Origin: JAJDIA01 sp031555145 | Lineage (GTDB): Bacteria; Bacteroidota; Bacteroidia; Bacteroidales; Tannerellaceae | Length of the DNA: 59,014 nucleotides | Reading direction: 5' to 3' | NCBI GenBank assembly: GCA_031555145.1 | Contig: JAVBUR010000036.1 | Location: 1-59,014 of the forward strand | Shown here: positions 15,643-25,556 of the stretch, piece by piece | Position numbering within the stretch: position 1 is the first letter of the stretch | Layout of the letters: every line of letters begins with the position of its first letter | Program-made: the position numbers and the translations under genes | Notes under the pieces: model-generated | Databases searched by the model: none | Seen by the model: only the letters and a program-made list of their open reading frames with translations | Told to the model about the DNA's origin: nothing

Positions 15643-18600
15643 ATGAGGATATTGTTATTTCTCTATGCTTTTTTGTTCTTGACACTCATCCCACACAACG
15701 CCTCCGGATCGGGGGATTACCAATTTAACCGGATCTCTACTGAACATGGATTATCCAGCAGTGAGATCAAATGTATATTCAAAGATAGTAACGGTTTTAT
15801 GTGGTTTGGGACGCCGTCGGGATTGAACCGCTATGATGGACACCAGATTCAGCGGGTCAACCAGGATTTGAGTCTACTGAAAGGTTCGGCTAATAACGAT
15901 ATTGAACGGATCGAAGAAGCATCTGACGGTAAATTATGGATGCGTACGGCTTTCGGCTATACAGTCTACAACCTGCGACAGGAACGTTTTGAATATGATA
16001 TTGTACCTTTAGTGCAACAACTGGTTGGCGTAGACGGATTCCAACGCCTCTATATCGACAAAGCCAAGAACTATTGGTTCGTCACTACAGACGACATCCG
16101 CTTTCGCAATCCCAACGAAGACACATTCACGATCCTCCCGCTGAATAAGGGCGACGAAGCGAATCCGTACACATTGGTCGATATCGCACAGGGAGAAAAC
16201 AAGTATTGGTTCTTGTATACCAACGGCCTGTTGGAATGTATGGATGCCCAAACGCATAAAATCATCGGGCGTTATACCGGGCTGCAGAAAAAGGTTCCGG
16301 CAGCGGGGATCAGTACCCTTCGCCTGTTCATCAGCTCCACCGGGGAAGTATGGATATATGCCATCAACAGTGATATCGGCGTAGCCTCGTTCAATATGCT
16401 CAGTAATGAATGGGATATTTATTCATCGGAATACCCGGCATCCCATCGTCTCTACATCCCGACCAATATCGTTTTTGCATTAACGGAAGACAGCAAAGGG
16501 AATATGTGGATCGGCTCCGACCACGGCGGCATCACAATGGTCAACAAGAAGGCCGGTACTAAAGAATACATCCGCCACAACACATCGGATCCGCTGAGTC
16601 TGCCCGAAGACGCTGTCAAGAGTATCTGCTGCGATGACCTGGGGATCATCTGGCTCGGGACCTACAAGCAGGGCGTAGGCTACTACTACGATGGCATGTT
16701 CAAGTTCAAATTCCAAGGACAGGAAAACCAGATTCCTTACGCAGACATCAACAGCTTCCAGGAGGACCCAAAAGGCAACCTGTGGATCGGCACCAACGGC
16801 GGCGGCTTGATCTATTACGACCGCAAACTCGACAAATACACCCAATATACCCACCACCACGGCGACCCGAGAACTCCTTCGGGCGACGTGATCGTGAGTA
16901 TGGCGTACGACCAGGCCGGTAAGCTCTGGATCGGTTACTACCTTGAGGGGCTCGACTGTTTCGACGGACAAACCTTCACCAACTACCGGCAGAACCTGAA
17001 CAATCCGGAAGGAATGACCGACAATAACTTCTGGGTGCTGACTACCGACAAAAATGGCCTCCTCTGGGCCGGTACGTTGAACGGCGGGGTATTGCTGATC
17101 GACCCAGCCACAGGTAAACGACTGAAACGTCTTGAATGTAGCGGTTCTGTGTATGCTATTATCCAAAAAAAATCGGGCGATATACTGGTCGGAAGCCAGG
17201 GCGGCATCTTTATCTACAACAAGGAAGAAGACCTGTTGGTGCCTTATGAACCGGAAGCCTTGGGTGATGTTCAACTCACCCGATACGATATCAGCAGTCT
17301 GCATGAGGACAACCGTGGACTGATCTGGATCGGCACACGCAACGGGTTGTTCGTTTTTAACCCTTATTCGGGCCGACACCACCTGTTTAACTCTACCAAT
17401 GGCCTGGCAGCCGACCTGATCCAGAACATCCAGGAAGACGAGGCGCATAATATCTGGGTATCTACCAACCTCGGATTGTCGGTCGTAGGCGTATACACCA
17501 AGATGGAAGAGCCCGGTTATTTCTACCATATCGACAATTACAACACCGATGATGGCCTGACAGGGCGGCAGTTCAATTTCAGCGCAGGCTTCGCCACATC
17601 GAAGAACGAACTGATCTTTGGCGGGACATCCGGATTCAACCTGTTCCTCCCGTCGGAAGTAACACATTCGGAAGGAAATCCCCGAGTCATACTCACAGGG
17701 CTTCAGATATACAACAATAACATCCACCCCGGCATCAAATACGACGGACGTTACCTATTGAAAGAAAGTATTACCCAACTGAAAGAACTGGTGCTAAGTT
17801 ACAAAGACAAATACTTCACCCTCTCGTTTGCCGCACTCGATTATACCGATGCCGGACGCGCACGCTATTACTACAAGCTGGAGGGATTTAACAACCAATG
17901 GCTCGAAGCCGACCGCGAAAGCCGGAAAGTGACCTTCACGAACCTGAACCCGGGACACTACATATTCCACCTGAAAGCCATCAGCAACGACCTTTCCACG
18001 ACAGGATACCCCATCGCCCTTTCCATTGTTGTCCATCCACCGTTCTGGCAAACCATTTGGGCATGGATGGTCTATATGCTGTTTGTCATCGGCACCCTGC
18101 TCTACTATTGGCGTTACACGACACGTAAGGCCGAAAAGAAACTGATGTATGCCCGCGAACGCATGCAAACCATACAGCAGCATCAGATACATGAGATGAA
18201 ACTACGCTTCTTCACCAATATCAGCCACGAATTCCGAACTCCGCTTACATTGATCCTTACACCGCTCGAAGGCCTATTGAAGAAGACACAGGACCCGGAC
18301 GACAAGGTCACCCTCACCATCATCCACCGTAATGCACAGCAATTGCTCCAGTTGGTGAACCAGCTCCTCGACTTCCGCAAACTGGACGTGCGCGGACATA
18401 CGCTTAACAAGGCTTTCAATGACCTGGCTGAACTGATCCGCGAACAGTCCGACCTCTTCACCGAACTGCTCTCAAGCAAACAGATCAGCCTGACGATACG
18501 CACTGAGCCGGATCACCTCTACACCAACTTCGATGCCGACAAGATTGCCAAAGTACTGGTTAACCTGCTGTTCAACGCCCAGAAGTTCACCCCTACGAGC

Positions 18601-19761
18601 GGACATATCGAGCTCCTCATGCAGGCTATACCGGGAGAAAAAAAGGTACAGATCACCGTAACCGACAACGGTATCGGCATTCCCGAAGAGGCCATAGAGA
18701 AGATATTCGAACGCTTCTATCAGGTCAAACAGACCGACGAAGTGAACCACCAGGAGGGCGGAAGCGGTATCGGATTGCACCTGGCGAAAGAATTCGTTTC
18801 CTTGCACGGTGGTGAGATGTGGGCCGAAAACAGGCCCGAAGGAGGCAGCCGCTTCACAGTGATACTTCCTATCGAGGAAGACCCGGTAACCGCCAAGCCG
18901 GGAACAGACATAAAAACATCAGAAGCCCGGACCGCAGAAGCCCCGGCGGAAACCAAAGACATAGACGACCTGCTGATGATCTCCCATCCGGCAACACCTG
19001 ATGAAAAACCAAAACTGCTGATCGTAGACGACGTCGAAGACTTCCGCCTCTACCTCTCCGGCCGGTTGAAAGACCAATACGCCATCCTCGAAGCCTCCAA
19101 CGGTATCGACGGCCTGGAACTGGCCCTGCAGGAGATACCCGACATGATCCTTACCGATGTGATGATGGCCCGTATGGACGGTATTGAGATGAGCAAGCGC
19201 ATAAAGGCCGACATCCGCACGTCCCATATCCCCATCATCCTGCTTACCGCCAAGAGTGGCGAAGAAAGCAAGTTGGAAGGGCTGGCGGCAGGTGCTGACG
19301 ACTATATCACGAAGCCTTTCAACATGGATATCCTGATGGTCAAGATACACAACCTGGTGGAACGTGGCCGTATGCACCGGGAGGCATTCAGGGAACAGGT
19401 TCGCATCGAACCGTCGAAGATCACCGTCAACTCGCTCGATGAAAAACTGATACGTAAGGCGATCGAATACACCGAAGCCCACATGGCAAATCCCGACCTG
19501 TCGGTCGAGGAGTTGAGTCGCGAAGTGGGTATGAGCCGCGCCACCCTGTACAAAAAGATACTGTCGCTCACCGGGCGCACGCCGGTCGAGTTCATCCGCG
19601 TCGTACGCCTCAAGCGTGGAGCACAGTTGTTGAAGGAAAGTCAACTTACCGTTTCGGAAATCGCCTATATGGTCGGTTTCAACAATCCGAAGTATTTCCG
19701 TAAGTACTTCAAGGACGAATTCGGTGTCCTGCCGTCACAATACGGGGGAAAAGATGAGTGA
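15643..19761 (+). CDS. Hybrid two-component system regulator (HTCS), intact
   Basis: A 1372-residue membrane regulator with periplasmic sensor and cytoplasmic output in one chain. The ATG at 15643 gives a signal-like start (MRILLFLYAFLFLTL); a TTG 18 bases upstream is the alternative. Two seven-bladed regulator propellers (about residues 30-680) have repeated blades such as GFMWFGTPSGLNRYDG and GNLWIGTNGGGLIYYD. A Y_Y_Y domain (about 720-790) and one membrane span follow. The kinase has FFTNISHEFRTPLTLI (His862), NLLFNAQKFT, DNGIGIP and GSGIGLHLA. The receiver has LIVDDVED and LTDVMMARMDG (Asp1172). An AraC-type HTH ends it. All catalytic residues are present. No SusC/SusD or glycosidase gene is adjacent, so its target locus is elsewhere. 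Confidence 0.93.
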   Translation: MRILLFLYAFLFLTLIPHNASGSGDYQFNRISTEHGLSSSEIKCIFKDSNGFMWFGTPSGLNRYDGHQIQRVNQDLSLLKGSANNDIERIEEASDGKLWMRTAFGYTVYNLRQERFEYDIVPLVQQLVGVDGFQRLYIDKAKNYWFVTTDDIRFRNPNEDTFTILPLNKGDEANPYTLVDIAQGENKYWFLYTNGLLECMDAQTHKIIGRYTGLQKKVPAAGISTLRLFISSTGEVWIYAINSDIGVASFNMLSNEWDIYSSEYPASHRLYIPTNIVFALTEDSKGNMWIGSDHGGITMVNKKAGTKEYIRHNTSDPLSLPEDAVKSICCDDLGIIWLGTYKQGVGYYYDGMFKFKFQGQENQIPYADINSFQEDPKGNLWIGTNGGGLIYYDRKLDKYTQYTHHHGDPRTPSGDVIVSMAYDQAGKLWIGYYLEGLDCFDGQTFTNYRQNLNNPEGMTDNNFWVLTTDKNGLLWAGTLNGGVLLIDPATGKRLKRLECSGSVYAIIQKKSGDILVGSQGGIFIYNKEEDLLVPYEPEALGDVQLTRYDISSLHEDNRGLIWIGTRNGLFVFNPYSGRHHLFNSTNGLAADLIQNIQEDEAHNIWVSTNLGLSVVGVYTKMEEPGYFYHIDNYNTDDGLTGRQFNFSAGFATSKNELIFGGTSGFNLFLPSEVTHSEGNPRVILTGLQIYNNNIHPGIKYDGRYLLKESITQLKELVLSYKDKYFTLSFAALDYTDAGRARYYYKLEGFNNQWLEADRESRKVTFTNLNPGHYIFHLKAISNDLSTTGYPIALSIVVHPPFWQTIWAWMVYMLFVIGTLLYYWRYTTRKAEKKLMYARERMQTIQQHQIHEMKLRFFTNISHEFRTPLTLILTPLEGLLKKTQDPDDKVTLTIIHRNAQQLLQLVNQLLDFRKLDVRGHTLNKAFNDLAELIREQSDLFTELLSSKQISLTIRTEPDHLYTNFDADKIAKVLVNLLFNAQKFTPTSGHIELLMQAIPGEKKVQITVTDNGIGIPEEAIEKIFERFYQVKQTDEVNHQEGGSGIGLHLAKEFVSLHGGEMWAENRPEGGSRFTVILPIEEDPVTAKPGTDIKTSEARTAEAPAETKDIDDLLMISHPATPDEKPKLLIVDDVEDFRLYLSGRLKDQYAILEASNGIDGLELALQEIPDMILTDVMMARMDGIEMSKRIKADIRTSHIPIILLTAKSGEESKLEGLAAGADDYITKPFNMDILMVKIHNLVERGRMHREAFREQVRIEPSKITVNSLDEKLIRKAIEYTEAHMANPDLSVEELSREVGMSRATLYKKILSLTGRTPVEFIRVVRLKRGAQLLKESQLTVSEIAYMVGFNNPKYFRKYFKDEFGVLPSQYGGKDE

Positions 19762-19778
19762 TGGTCGGAGAATATCGT

Positions 19779-19786
19779 TACATTTG
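19779..19786 (+). promoter_or_regulatory. Candidate -7 element for folC
   Basis: TACATTTG matches TAnnTTTG 24 bases before the folC ATG, in the 48-base gap after the HTCS gene. folC therefore probably starts its own transcript. Confidence 0.5.
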
Positions 19787-19809
19787 CGCATTCATAATAT
19801 GGCGACGGC

Positions 19810-21105
19810 ATGACATACGCAGAAACGATTGACTATCTATACTCCAGCACCCCGGTGTTCCAGCACAGCGGCGCGTCAGCCTATAAACCCGGGCTTGGCA
19901 CCAGCCTGACATTGGACAGGCTGCTTGATTATCCGCATACGGCCTACCGTACCATCCATATTGCAGGCACCAATGGCAAAGGCTCGGTAAGCCATCTGTT
20001 AGCTGCCGTCCTGCAAGAGGCTGGCTACAAAGTGGGGCTTTATACCTCTCCGCACCTCGTGGATTTCCGCGAGCGTATCCGGGTGAACGGACAGAAGATA
20101 TCCGAACAATACGTGGTGGATTTCGTCGACCGCTGGCGCGACCGCTTCGAACCGCTTCATCCTTCTTTCTTCGAACTGACATCCACAATGGCTTTCGACT
20201 ACTTCCGGAAAGAGCATGTAGACTATGCCGTGATCGAGACCGGCCTGGGCGGACGACTGGATAGTACCAACATCATCACGCCCATCCTGAGTGTGATCAC
20301 TAATATCAGCTTTGACCATATGCAGTTCCTGGGCAATACACTACCCGTTATCGCGGCAGAGAAAGCGGGCATTATCAAGCCTGGCGTGCCGGTGGTAACC
20401 GGAGATATGGACGACCGCGACGTCTTTGATGTTTTCGTCCGCAAGGCCATCGCCGAACGGTCGCCCTTCTATCCCTCTACCGACGAATACCCGCAAACGA
20501 GCATTCGTCAGGAAAACGGACAGTGGATGTGCGGCACAGCCGACTACGGCATTGTCATAAGCGAGTTGCGAGGCGCTGTCCAAAGGCATAACATGGCGAC
20601 CGTACTTACCGCTCTCCGCGTACTGAAGAAGCAGGGAGTACGTATCCCTGCCGAAGCCGTTCGCGAAGGCTTCGCCCGTGTCACCACCCTCACGGGACTG
20701 ATGGGGCGCTGGCAGGTAGTCGGAGAAAAGCCCACCACCATCTGCGACACCGGGCATAATACCGGTGGTTGGATACACCTCTCCGCTCAGCTTCAGGAAA
20801 CGCAAAAAAAACATCCCACCCTCCGTATGATTATCGGAATGGTGAACGATAAAGATATAAACGGTGTGCTGACGCTGATGCCGGCCAATGCCGTTTACTA
20901 TTTTACGCAGGCATCCATCGCCCGCGCCTTGCCGGCGGAAGAGTTAGCCGCTGCGGCAACTGCCCACGGCTTGAAAGGTAAAACCTATCTATCCGTAGCC
21001 GATGCCGTACAAGCCGCCCGCAAGGATGCTGCCCCCGACGACTTTCTTTTTATCGGCGGCAGTACCTTTATCGTAGCAGACTTCTTTGCTATTACTAATA
21101 GATAA
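19810..21105 (+). CDS. folC: Bifunctional dihydrofolate synthase/folylpolyglutamate synthase
   Basis: A 431-residue Mur-ligase-like ATPase that adds glutamate to dihydropteroate and to folates. Visible motifs are the P-loop HIAGTNGKGSVSHLLAAVL (about residue 51), YTSPHLVDFRERI, the metal-binding VIETGLGGRLDSTN, and ITNISFDHMQFLGNTLPVIA followed by EKAGIIKPGVP. A C-terminal ligase domain contains ICDTGHNTGGW. Length is normal. It heads a plus-strand run with an MFS transporter, ispE and a YgiQ protein, each separated by a short gap. Confidence 0.95.
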   Translation: MTYAETIDYLYSSTPVFQHSGASAYKPGLGTSLTLDRLLDYPHTAYRTIHIAGTNGKGSVSHLLAAVLQEAGYKVGLYTSPHLVDFRERIRVNGQKISEQYVVDFVDRWRDRFEPLHPSFFELTSTMAFDYFRKEHVDYAVIETGLGGRLDSTNIITPILSVITNISFDHMQFLGNTLPVIAAEKAGIIKPGVPVVTGDMDDRDVFDVFVRKAIAERSPFYPSTDEYPQTSIRQENGQWMCGTADYGIVISELRGAVQRHNMATVLTALRVLKKQGVRIPAEAVREGFARVTTLTGLMGRWQVVGEKPTTICDTGHNTGGWIHLSAQLQETQKKHPTLRMIIGMVNDKDINGVLTLMPANAVYYFTQASIARALPAEELAAAATAHGLKGKTYLSVADAVQAARKDAAPDDFLFIGGSTFIVADFFAITNR

Positions 21106-21117
21106 ATTACATAAGTT

Positions 21118-22770
21118 ATGACAGAAAAGACACACAAACTAATGAGCGACTCTCCCGCTATTCGCTGGACAGCCTTGCTTTTCCTTTCATTCGCCATGTT
21201 TTGCTCGTATATCTTCATGGATATACTTTCGCCGATTAAGGACCTGATGCAATCAACCCGTGGATGGGACTCTACGGCTTTTGGCACGATGCAGGGATCG
21301 GAAACATTTTTGAATGTCTTTATCTTCTTCCTGATCTTCGCCGGTATTATCCTGGATAAAATGGGCGTCCGCTTTACGGCGATTTTGTCGGGTGCTGTCA
21401 TGCTTATCGGTGCATCCATCAATTGGTATGCCGTCACGGAAGGTTTTGCCGGGAGCGGTTTGGAAGTGTGGTTCACCAATAACCTGAATTACATTCCAGG
21501 CTTCGACGAATTAGGCATTTCGCCTTTCTACCTGGGTATGCCTGCCTCCGCTAAATTTGCCTCTGTCGGTTTCATGATCTTCGGATGTGGCGTTGAAATG
21601 GCTGGTATCACGGTTTCACGCGGTATCGTAAAATGGTTTAAAGGCCGTGAATTGGCACTGGCTATGGGATCGGAAATGGCGTTAGCACGTTTAGGTGTAG
21701 CGACCTGTATGATTTTCTCGCCGGTGTTTGCCAAGTTAGGCGGACATATTGATGTTTCCCGCTCAGTGGCTTTCGGCGTGGTACTGCTGATGATTGCCCT
21801 GATCATGTTTATTGTTTATTTCTTTATGGACAAAAAACTGGATGCACAAACAGGTGCGGCTGAAGAAAAAGACGATCCATTCAAAGTCAGCGATATCGGC
21901 AAGATATTGTCAAGCAGCGGTTTCTGGTTGGTAGCTTTGCTTTGCGTACTGTATTATTCAGCGATCTTTCCCTTCCAGAAATATGCGGTAAATATGCTGC
22001 AATGCAACCTGACGTTTACCGAAGTACCGGCCGGTTCTTTCTGGGCTTCGAACACGGTGACTATTGTACAGTATTTAATTATGTTGGTAGTGGCTGCGAC
22101 CGCTTTCGCCAGCAACTTCAGCAAGAAGACGTTAAAGGTTGTCTTGTTGACTGTTTCTGTTTGCTGTCTGGTTATCTTCTGTTATATGGGCTATATGCGC
22201 CAGTCGGCAGAAACGATCTTTGCCGTATTCCCCCTCCTGGCAGTAGGTATCACACCGATCCTCGGTAAATATGTAGACAATAAAGGAAAGGCAGCATCCA
22301 TGTTGATGTTCGGTTCTATCCTGTTGATTATATGCCACCTGACATTCGCCTTTATATTGCCGCTCTTCAAGGGTAGTGATATGGGTGTGATCGTTGCCTA
22401 TGTAACCATTCTGGTACTTGGCGCTTCGTTCTCATTGGTGCCTGCTGCCTTGTGGCCGTCTGTGCCCAAATTGGTAGACAGTAAAGTCATCGGTTCGGCG
22501 TATGCGCTGATTTTCTGGATCCAGAACATCGGTTTGTGGTTGTTCCCGCTGTTGATCGGTAAAGTATTGGACGCTTCCAACCCGGATATCGTACAAGCAT
22601 TGGAAGATGGCAGCATGACACCCGAAGTTGCCGCCACCTCCTACAACTATACGAACCCGCTCATCATGCTCGCCTGCCTGGGCGTAGCCGCCTTGATCCT
22701 TGGCTTCGTACTGAAAATTGTGGACAAGAAGAAAGGGATTGGCCTGGAATTACCCAATATCAAGCATTAA
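21118..22770 (+). CDS. MFS transporter, substrate unknown
   Basis: A 550-residue polytopic inner-membrane protein with about 12 segments and a soluble central loop (about residues 240-260, rich in D, E and K). Early features are RWTALLFLSFAMFCSYIFMD and FIFFLIFAGIILDKMGVRF, the latter fitting the loop 2-3 signature region of the major facilitator superfamily. It follows folC after 12 bases and precedes ispE by 12 bases, so it is probably co-transcribed with housekeeping genes. Nothing in the sequence identifies the substrate. Confidence 0.88.
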   Translation: MTEKTHKLMSDSPAIRWTALLFLSFAMFCSYIFMDILSPIKDLMQSTRGWDSTAFGTMQGSETFLNVFIFFLIFAGIILDKMGVRFTAILSGAVMLIGASINWYAVTEGFAGSGLEVWFTNNLNYIPGFDELGISPFYLGMPASAKFASVGFMIFGCGVEMAGITVSRGIVKWFKGRELALAMGSEMALARLGVATCMIFSPVFAKLGGHIDVSRSVAFGVVLLMIALIMFIVYFFMDKKLDAQTGAAEEKDDPFKVSDIGKILSSSGFWLVALLCVLYYSAIFPFQKYAVNMLQCNLTFTEVPAGSFWASNTVTIVQYLIMLVVAATAFASNFSKKTLKVVLLTVSVCCLVIFCYMGYMRQSAETIFAVFPLLAVGITPILGKYVDNKGKAASMLMFGSILLIICHLTFAFILPLFKGSDMGVIVAYVTILVLGASFSLVPAALWPSVPKLVDSKVIGSAYALIFWIQNIGLWLFPLLIGKVLDASNPDIVQALEDGSMTPEVAATSYNYTNPLIMLACLGVAALILGFVLKIVDKKKGIGLELPNIKH

Positions 22771-22782
22771 AAGTTACGCGTT

Positions 22783-23592
22783 ATGATCTGTTTCCCGAAT
22801 GCCAAGATCAACCTCGGACTGAACATCACCGCGAGACGTCCCGACGGCTACCATAACATCGAAACCGTCTTCTACCCTATCCCGGTAAAAGATGCGTTGG
22901 AGATTGTGGCAGCCGATGCCGACTCGTTCTCGCAGACGGGTATCCCCGTCGATGGCGACCCAGCCGACAACCTGGTGATAAAAGCCCTCCGGCTCCTTCG
23001 GGAAACCTATCCTATACCGCCGCTCGAGATACACCTCCGCAAAGCCATTCCCTTCGGGGCAGGGCTTGGCGGAGGCTCGGCCGACGCTGCCCGTATGCTG
23101 ATGTTGGTGAACGACTTCTGCGGGCTCGGCCTTCCCGTCAACGAACTGGAACGGTTGGCTGCCCGTATCGGCGCCGACTGCCCGTTCTTTATCCGCAACA
23201 CCCCGGTGTTTGCCAGTGGAACGGGAAATGTATTCAGCCCGGTCAACCTCAGCCTCAAAGGTTACTATATCTGCCTTGTGAAGCCTGATGTGGCCGTATC
23301 CACGAAGGAGGCTTATGCGATGGTGACCCCTGCACCGCCAGCCATCTCCCTGAAAGAGATCATTCAGCGACCAGTGTCGGAATGGCGCGAAGCAATGGTC
23401 AACGACTTCGAAGCCAGTATCTTCCCCCACCACCCCGCCATCGCGGAGATCAAGGACAACCTCTACCGCTGCGGTGCCGAATATGCCGCCATGTCGGGTT
23501 CAGGTTCTTCCGTCTTCGGATTATTTAACACGCCCGTCTCCCTCAAGGACGCCTTCTCCCATTGTTATGTGTGGGAGGGAAAGCTGGAATAA
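22783..23592 (+). CDS. ispE: 4-diphosphocytidyl-2-C-methyl-D-erythritol kinase
   Basis: A 269-residue GHMP kinase of the non-mevalonate isoprenoid pathway. The start CFPNAKINLGLNITARRPDGYHNIETVF carries the substrate-binding lysine and aspartate, and PFGAGLGGGSADAARML (about residue 90) is the ATP-binding glycine loop. The third GHMP motif is MSGSGSSVFGLF near residue 232. Length is typical. Nine bases separate it from the YgiQ gene. Confidence 0.95.
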   Translation: MICFPNAKINLGLNITARRPDGYHNIETVFYPIPVKDALEIVAADADSFSQTGIPVDGDPADNLVIKALRLLRETYPIPPLEIHLRKAIPFGAGLGGGSADAARMLMLVNDFCGLGLPVNELERLAARIGADCPFFIRNTPVFASGTGNVFSPVNLSLKGYYICLVKPDVAVSTKEAYAMVTPAPPAISLKEIIQRPVSEWREAMVNDFEASIFPHHPAIAEIKDNLYRCGAEYAAMSGSGSSVFGLFNTPVSLKDAFSHCYVWEGKLE

Positions 23593-23601
23593 GAAAAAGA
23601 T

Positions 23602-25428
23602 ATGAGCGGACTGCGACCCGATGCCTGGCTGCCTACCACCAAGAAAGAGATGGAGGCTCGTGGATGGGATTACCTCGATGTAATCCTTTTCAGTGGAGAT
23701 GCCTATGTGGATCACCCCTCGTTCGGAGCGGCTGTTATCGGCCGTATCCTTGAAGTCGAAGGCCTCCGTGTCGCTATCGTGCCGCAACCCGACTGGCGAG
23801 GCGACCACCGCGACTTTACCAAGCTGGGTATTCCCCGTCTCTTTTTTGCCGTCTCAGCCGGAGCGATGGACTCGATGATCAACCATTACACCGCCAACAA
23901 ACGCCTACGCAGTGACGACGCCTACACGCCCGACCGCCGCGCCGGCATGCGTCCCGACTACCCCAGCATCGTCTATACGAATATTCTAAAAGAACTATAC
24001 CCGGATGTCCCCGTCGTTCTCGGCGGTATCGAAGCTTCCCTGCGACGGCTGACGCACTACGACTACTGGCAGGATAAACTGAAGCCGGGTATCCTGGTCG
24101 AAAGCCATGCCGATATGCTAATATATGGTATGGGCGAACTGCCCGTCCGCACGCTGGTACGCCGCCTACAGGCAGGCGAACCTTTTGCCTCACTCACCGA
24201 TATCCCGCAAACGGCCTACCTCACTACGTCTGCCGGTGAACAACCCAACGACATCACCCTCTTCTCCCACGAAGAATGCCTGGCCGACAAGAAAAAACAA
24301 GCGCAGAACTTCCGTCACATCGAGGAGCAGTCAAACCGCTACGAAGCCAGCCGTATCCTCCAGGCGGTAGCCAAGCAGACCATCGTAGTCAACCCACCCT
24401 ACCCGCCAATGACGGAAGCCGAGATTGACGCCTCCTATGATCTGCCCTACACCCGTCTGCCGCATCCGAAATACAAAGACAAGGTGATACCCGCATTCGA
24501 AATGATCAAGTTCTCGGTCAATATCCACCGGGGCTGTTTCGGCGGATGCGCCTTCTGTACCATCTCGGCCCACCAAGGTAAGTTTATCGCCTCGCGCAGT
24601 AAGGCCTCTATATTGAAAGAAGTGAAAGCCATCGCCCAGATGCCCGATTTCAAAGGCTACCTCAGCGACCTCGGCGGCCCGTCGGCCAATATGTACGCCA
24701 TGAAGGGTCGCGACGAGTCGATCTGCCGCCTCTGCAAGAAACCGTCGTGCATCTCGCCCGTGATCTGCAAGAACCTCAACGCCGACCACCGTCCGCTGCT
24801 CGACATCTACGCAGCTGTGGATAAGCTACCGGATATCAAAAAATCCTTCGTCGGCAGTGGTGTGCGCTACGACCTGCTGCTGCATCGTTTCGACAACGAG
24901 GCACTGAATAAGTCGGCCCGCACCTATATGGAAGAGCTGATTCTCCGCCACGTTTCCGGCCGCCTTAAGGTAGCGCCCGAGCATACACAGAACAATGTAC
25001 TCAAGCTAATGCGCAAGCCCCCCTTCGAGCAGTTTGGCCAGTTTAAGAAACACTTCGACCGCATCAACAGCGAGCAGGGCCTCAACCAACAACTCATCCC
25101 CTACTTCATCTCCAGCCATCCCGGTTGCACGGAAGAAGATATGGCTGAGCTGGCCGTCCTCACCAAAAGCCTCCACTTCCAACTGGAGCAGGTGCAAGAC
25201 TTCACCCCCACCCCCATGACCCTCGCCACCGAGATCTACTACACCGGTTACCATCCCTATACGATGGAACGCATCTACACCGCCCATACCCCGAACGAGA
25301 AACTCGCCCAACGCCAGTTCTTCTTCTGGTACAAGCCCGAATCCCGCCCGCAAATCATGCAGACCCTCCGCCGCATGAACCGCAAAGACCTCATCGACCG
25401 CCTCTTCGGCCCCGTAAAAAGGAAGTAA
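23602..25428 (+). CDS. YgiQ-family radical SAM protein
   Basis: A 608-residue protein. The N-terminal domain (about 1-190) precedes a radical SAM core with the cluster motif in NIHRGCFGGCAFCTISAHQG (three cysteines spaced CxxxCxxC). A second cysteine group, ICRLCKKPSCISPVICKN, follows at about residue 375. The C-terminal part contains APEHTQNNVLKLMRKP and QDFTPTPMTLATEIYYTG, characteristic of YgiQ. The physiological reaction of this family is unknown. It is the last gene of the folC-MFS-ispE run. Confidence 0.93.
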   Translation: MSGLRPDAWLPTTKKEMEARGWDYLDVILFSGDAYVDHPSFGAAVIGRILEVEGLRVAIVPQPDWRGDHRDFTKLGIPRLFFAVSAGAMDSMINHYTANKRLRSDDAYTPDRRAGMRPDYPSIVYTNILKELYPDVPVVLGGIEASLRRLTHYDYWQDKLKPGILVESHADMLIYGMGELPVRTLVRRLQAGEPFASLTDIPQTAYLTTSAGEQPNDITLFSHEECLADKKKQAQNFRHIEEQSNRYEASRILQAVAKQTIVVNPPYPPMTEAEIDASYDLPYTRLPHPKYKDKVIPAFEMIKFSVNIHRGCFGGCAFCTISAHQGKFIASRSKASILKEVKAIAQMPDFKGYLSDLGGPSANMYAMKGRDESICRLCKKPSCISPVICKNLNADHRPLLDIYAAVDKLPDIKKSFVGSGVRYDLLLHRFDNEALNKSARTYMEELILRHVSGRLKVAPEHTQNNVLKLMRKPPFEQFGQFKKHFDRINSEQGLNQQLIPYFISSHPGCTEEDMAELAVLTKSLHFQLEQVQDFTPTPMTLATEIYYTGYHPYTMERIYTAHTPNEKLAQRQFFFWYKPESRPQIMQTLRRMNRKDLIDRLFGPVKRK

Positions 25429-25487
25429 CCATGATATCTTACGCTTAAAAGATCTTGCCACCGATGCCACAGTAAGAGCAAAAGTAT

Positions 25488-25495
25488 TATCTTTG
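25488..25495 (+). promoter_or_regulatory. Candidate -7 element for the hipBA-type operon
   Basis: TATCTTTG matches TAnnTTTG. The expected start of transcription falls at about 25501-25503, at the edge of the first operator. Confidence 0.55.
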
Positions 25496-25501
25496 TATTT
25501 A

Positions 25502-25515
25502 GATACAGTAGTATC
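25502..25515. promoter_or_regulatory. Operator 1 of the hipBA-type operon (candidate)
   Basis: GATACAGTAGTATC is an inverted repeat, GATAC/GTATC with a 4-base centre, immediately downstream of the -7 element. It recurs with one change at 25543-25556. Such sites are bound by HipB-type repressors; binding here is inferred. Confidence 0.6.
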
Positions 25516-25542
25516 GAAATACAGGCATAACCAGGTTAATAA

Positions 25543-25556
25543 GATACAGTAGTATG
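25543..25556. promoter_or_regulatory. Operator 2, overlapping the hipB-like start codon (candidate)
   Basis: GATACAGTAGTATG differs from operator 1 only in the last base, and its final three bases are the ATG of the antitoxin gene. The two sites are 41 bases apart, close to four helical turns, which would place two repressor dimers on one face of the DNA. Confidence 0.6.

Noticed and set aside
16480..17727. 415-codon open frame on the minus strand
   Set aside because: It lies antisense to the propeller region of the intact HTCS; repetitive blades produce long shadow frames.
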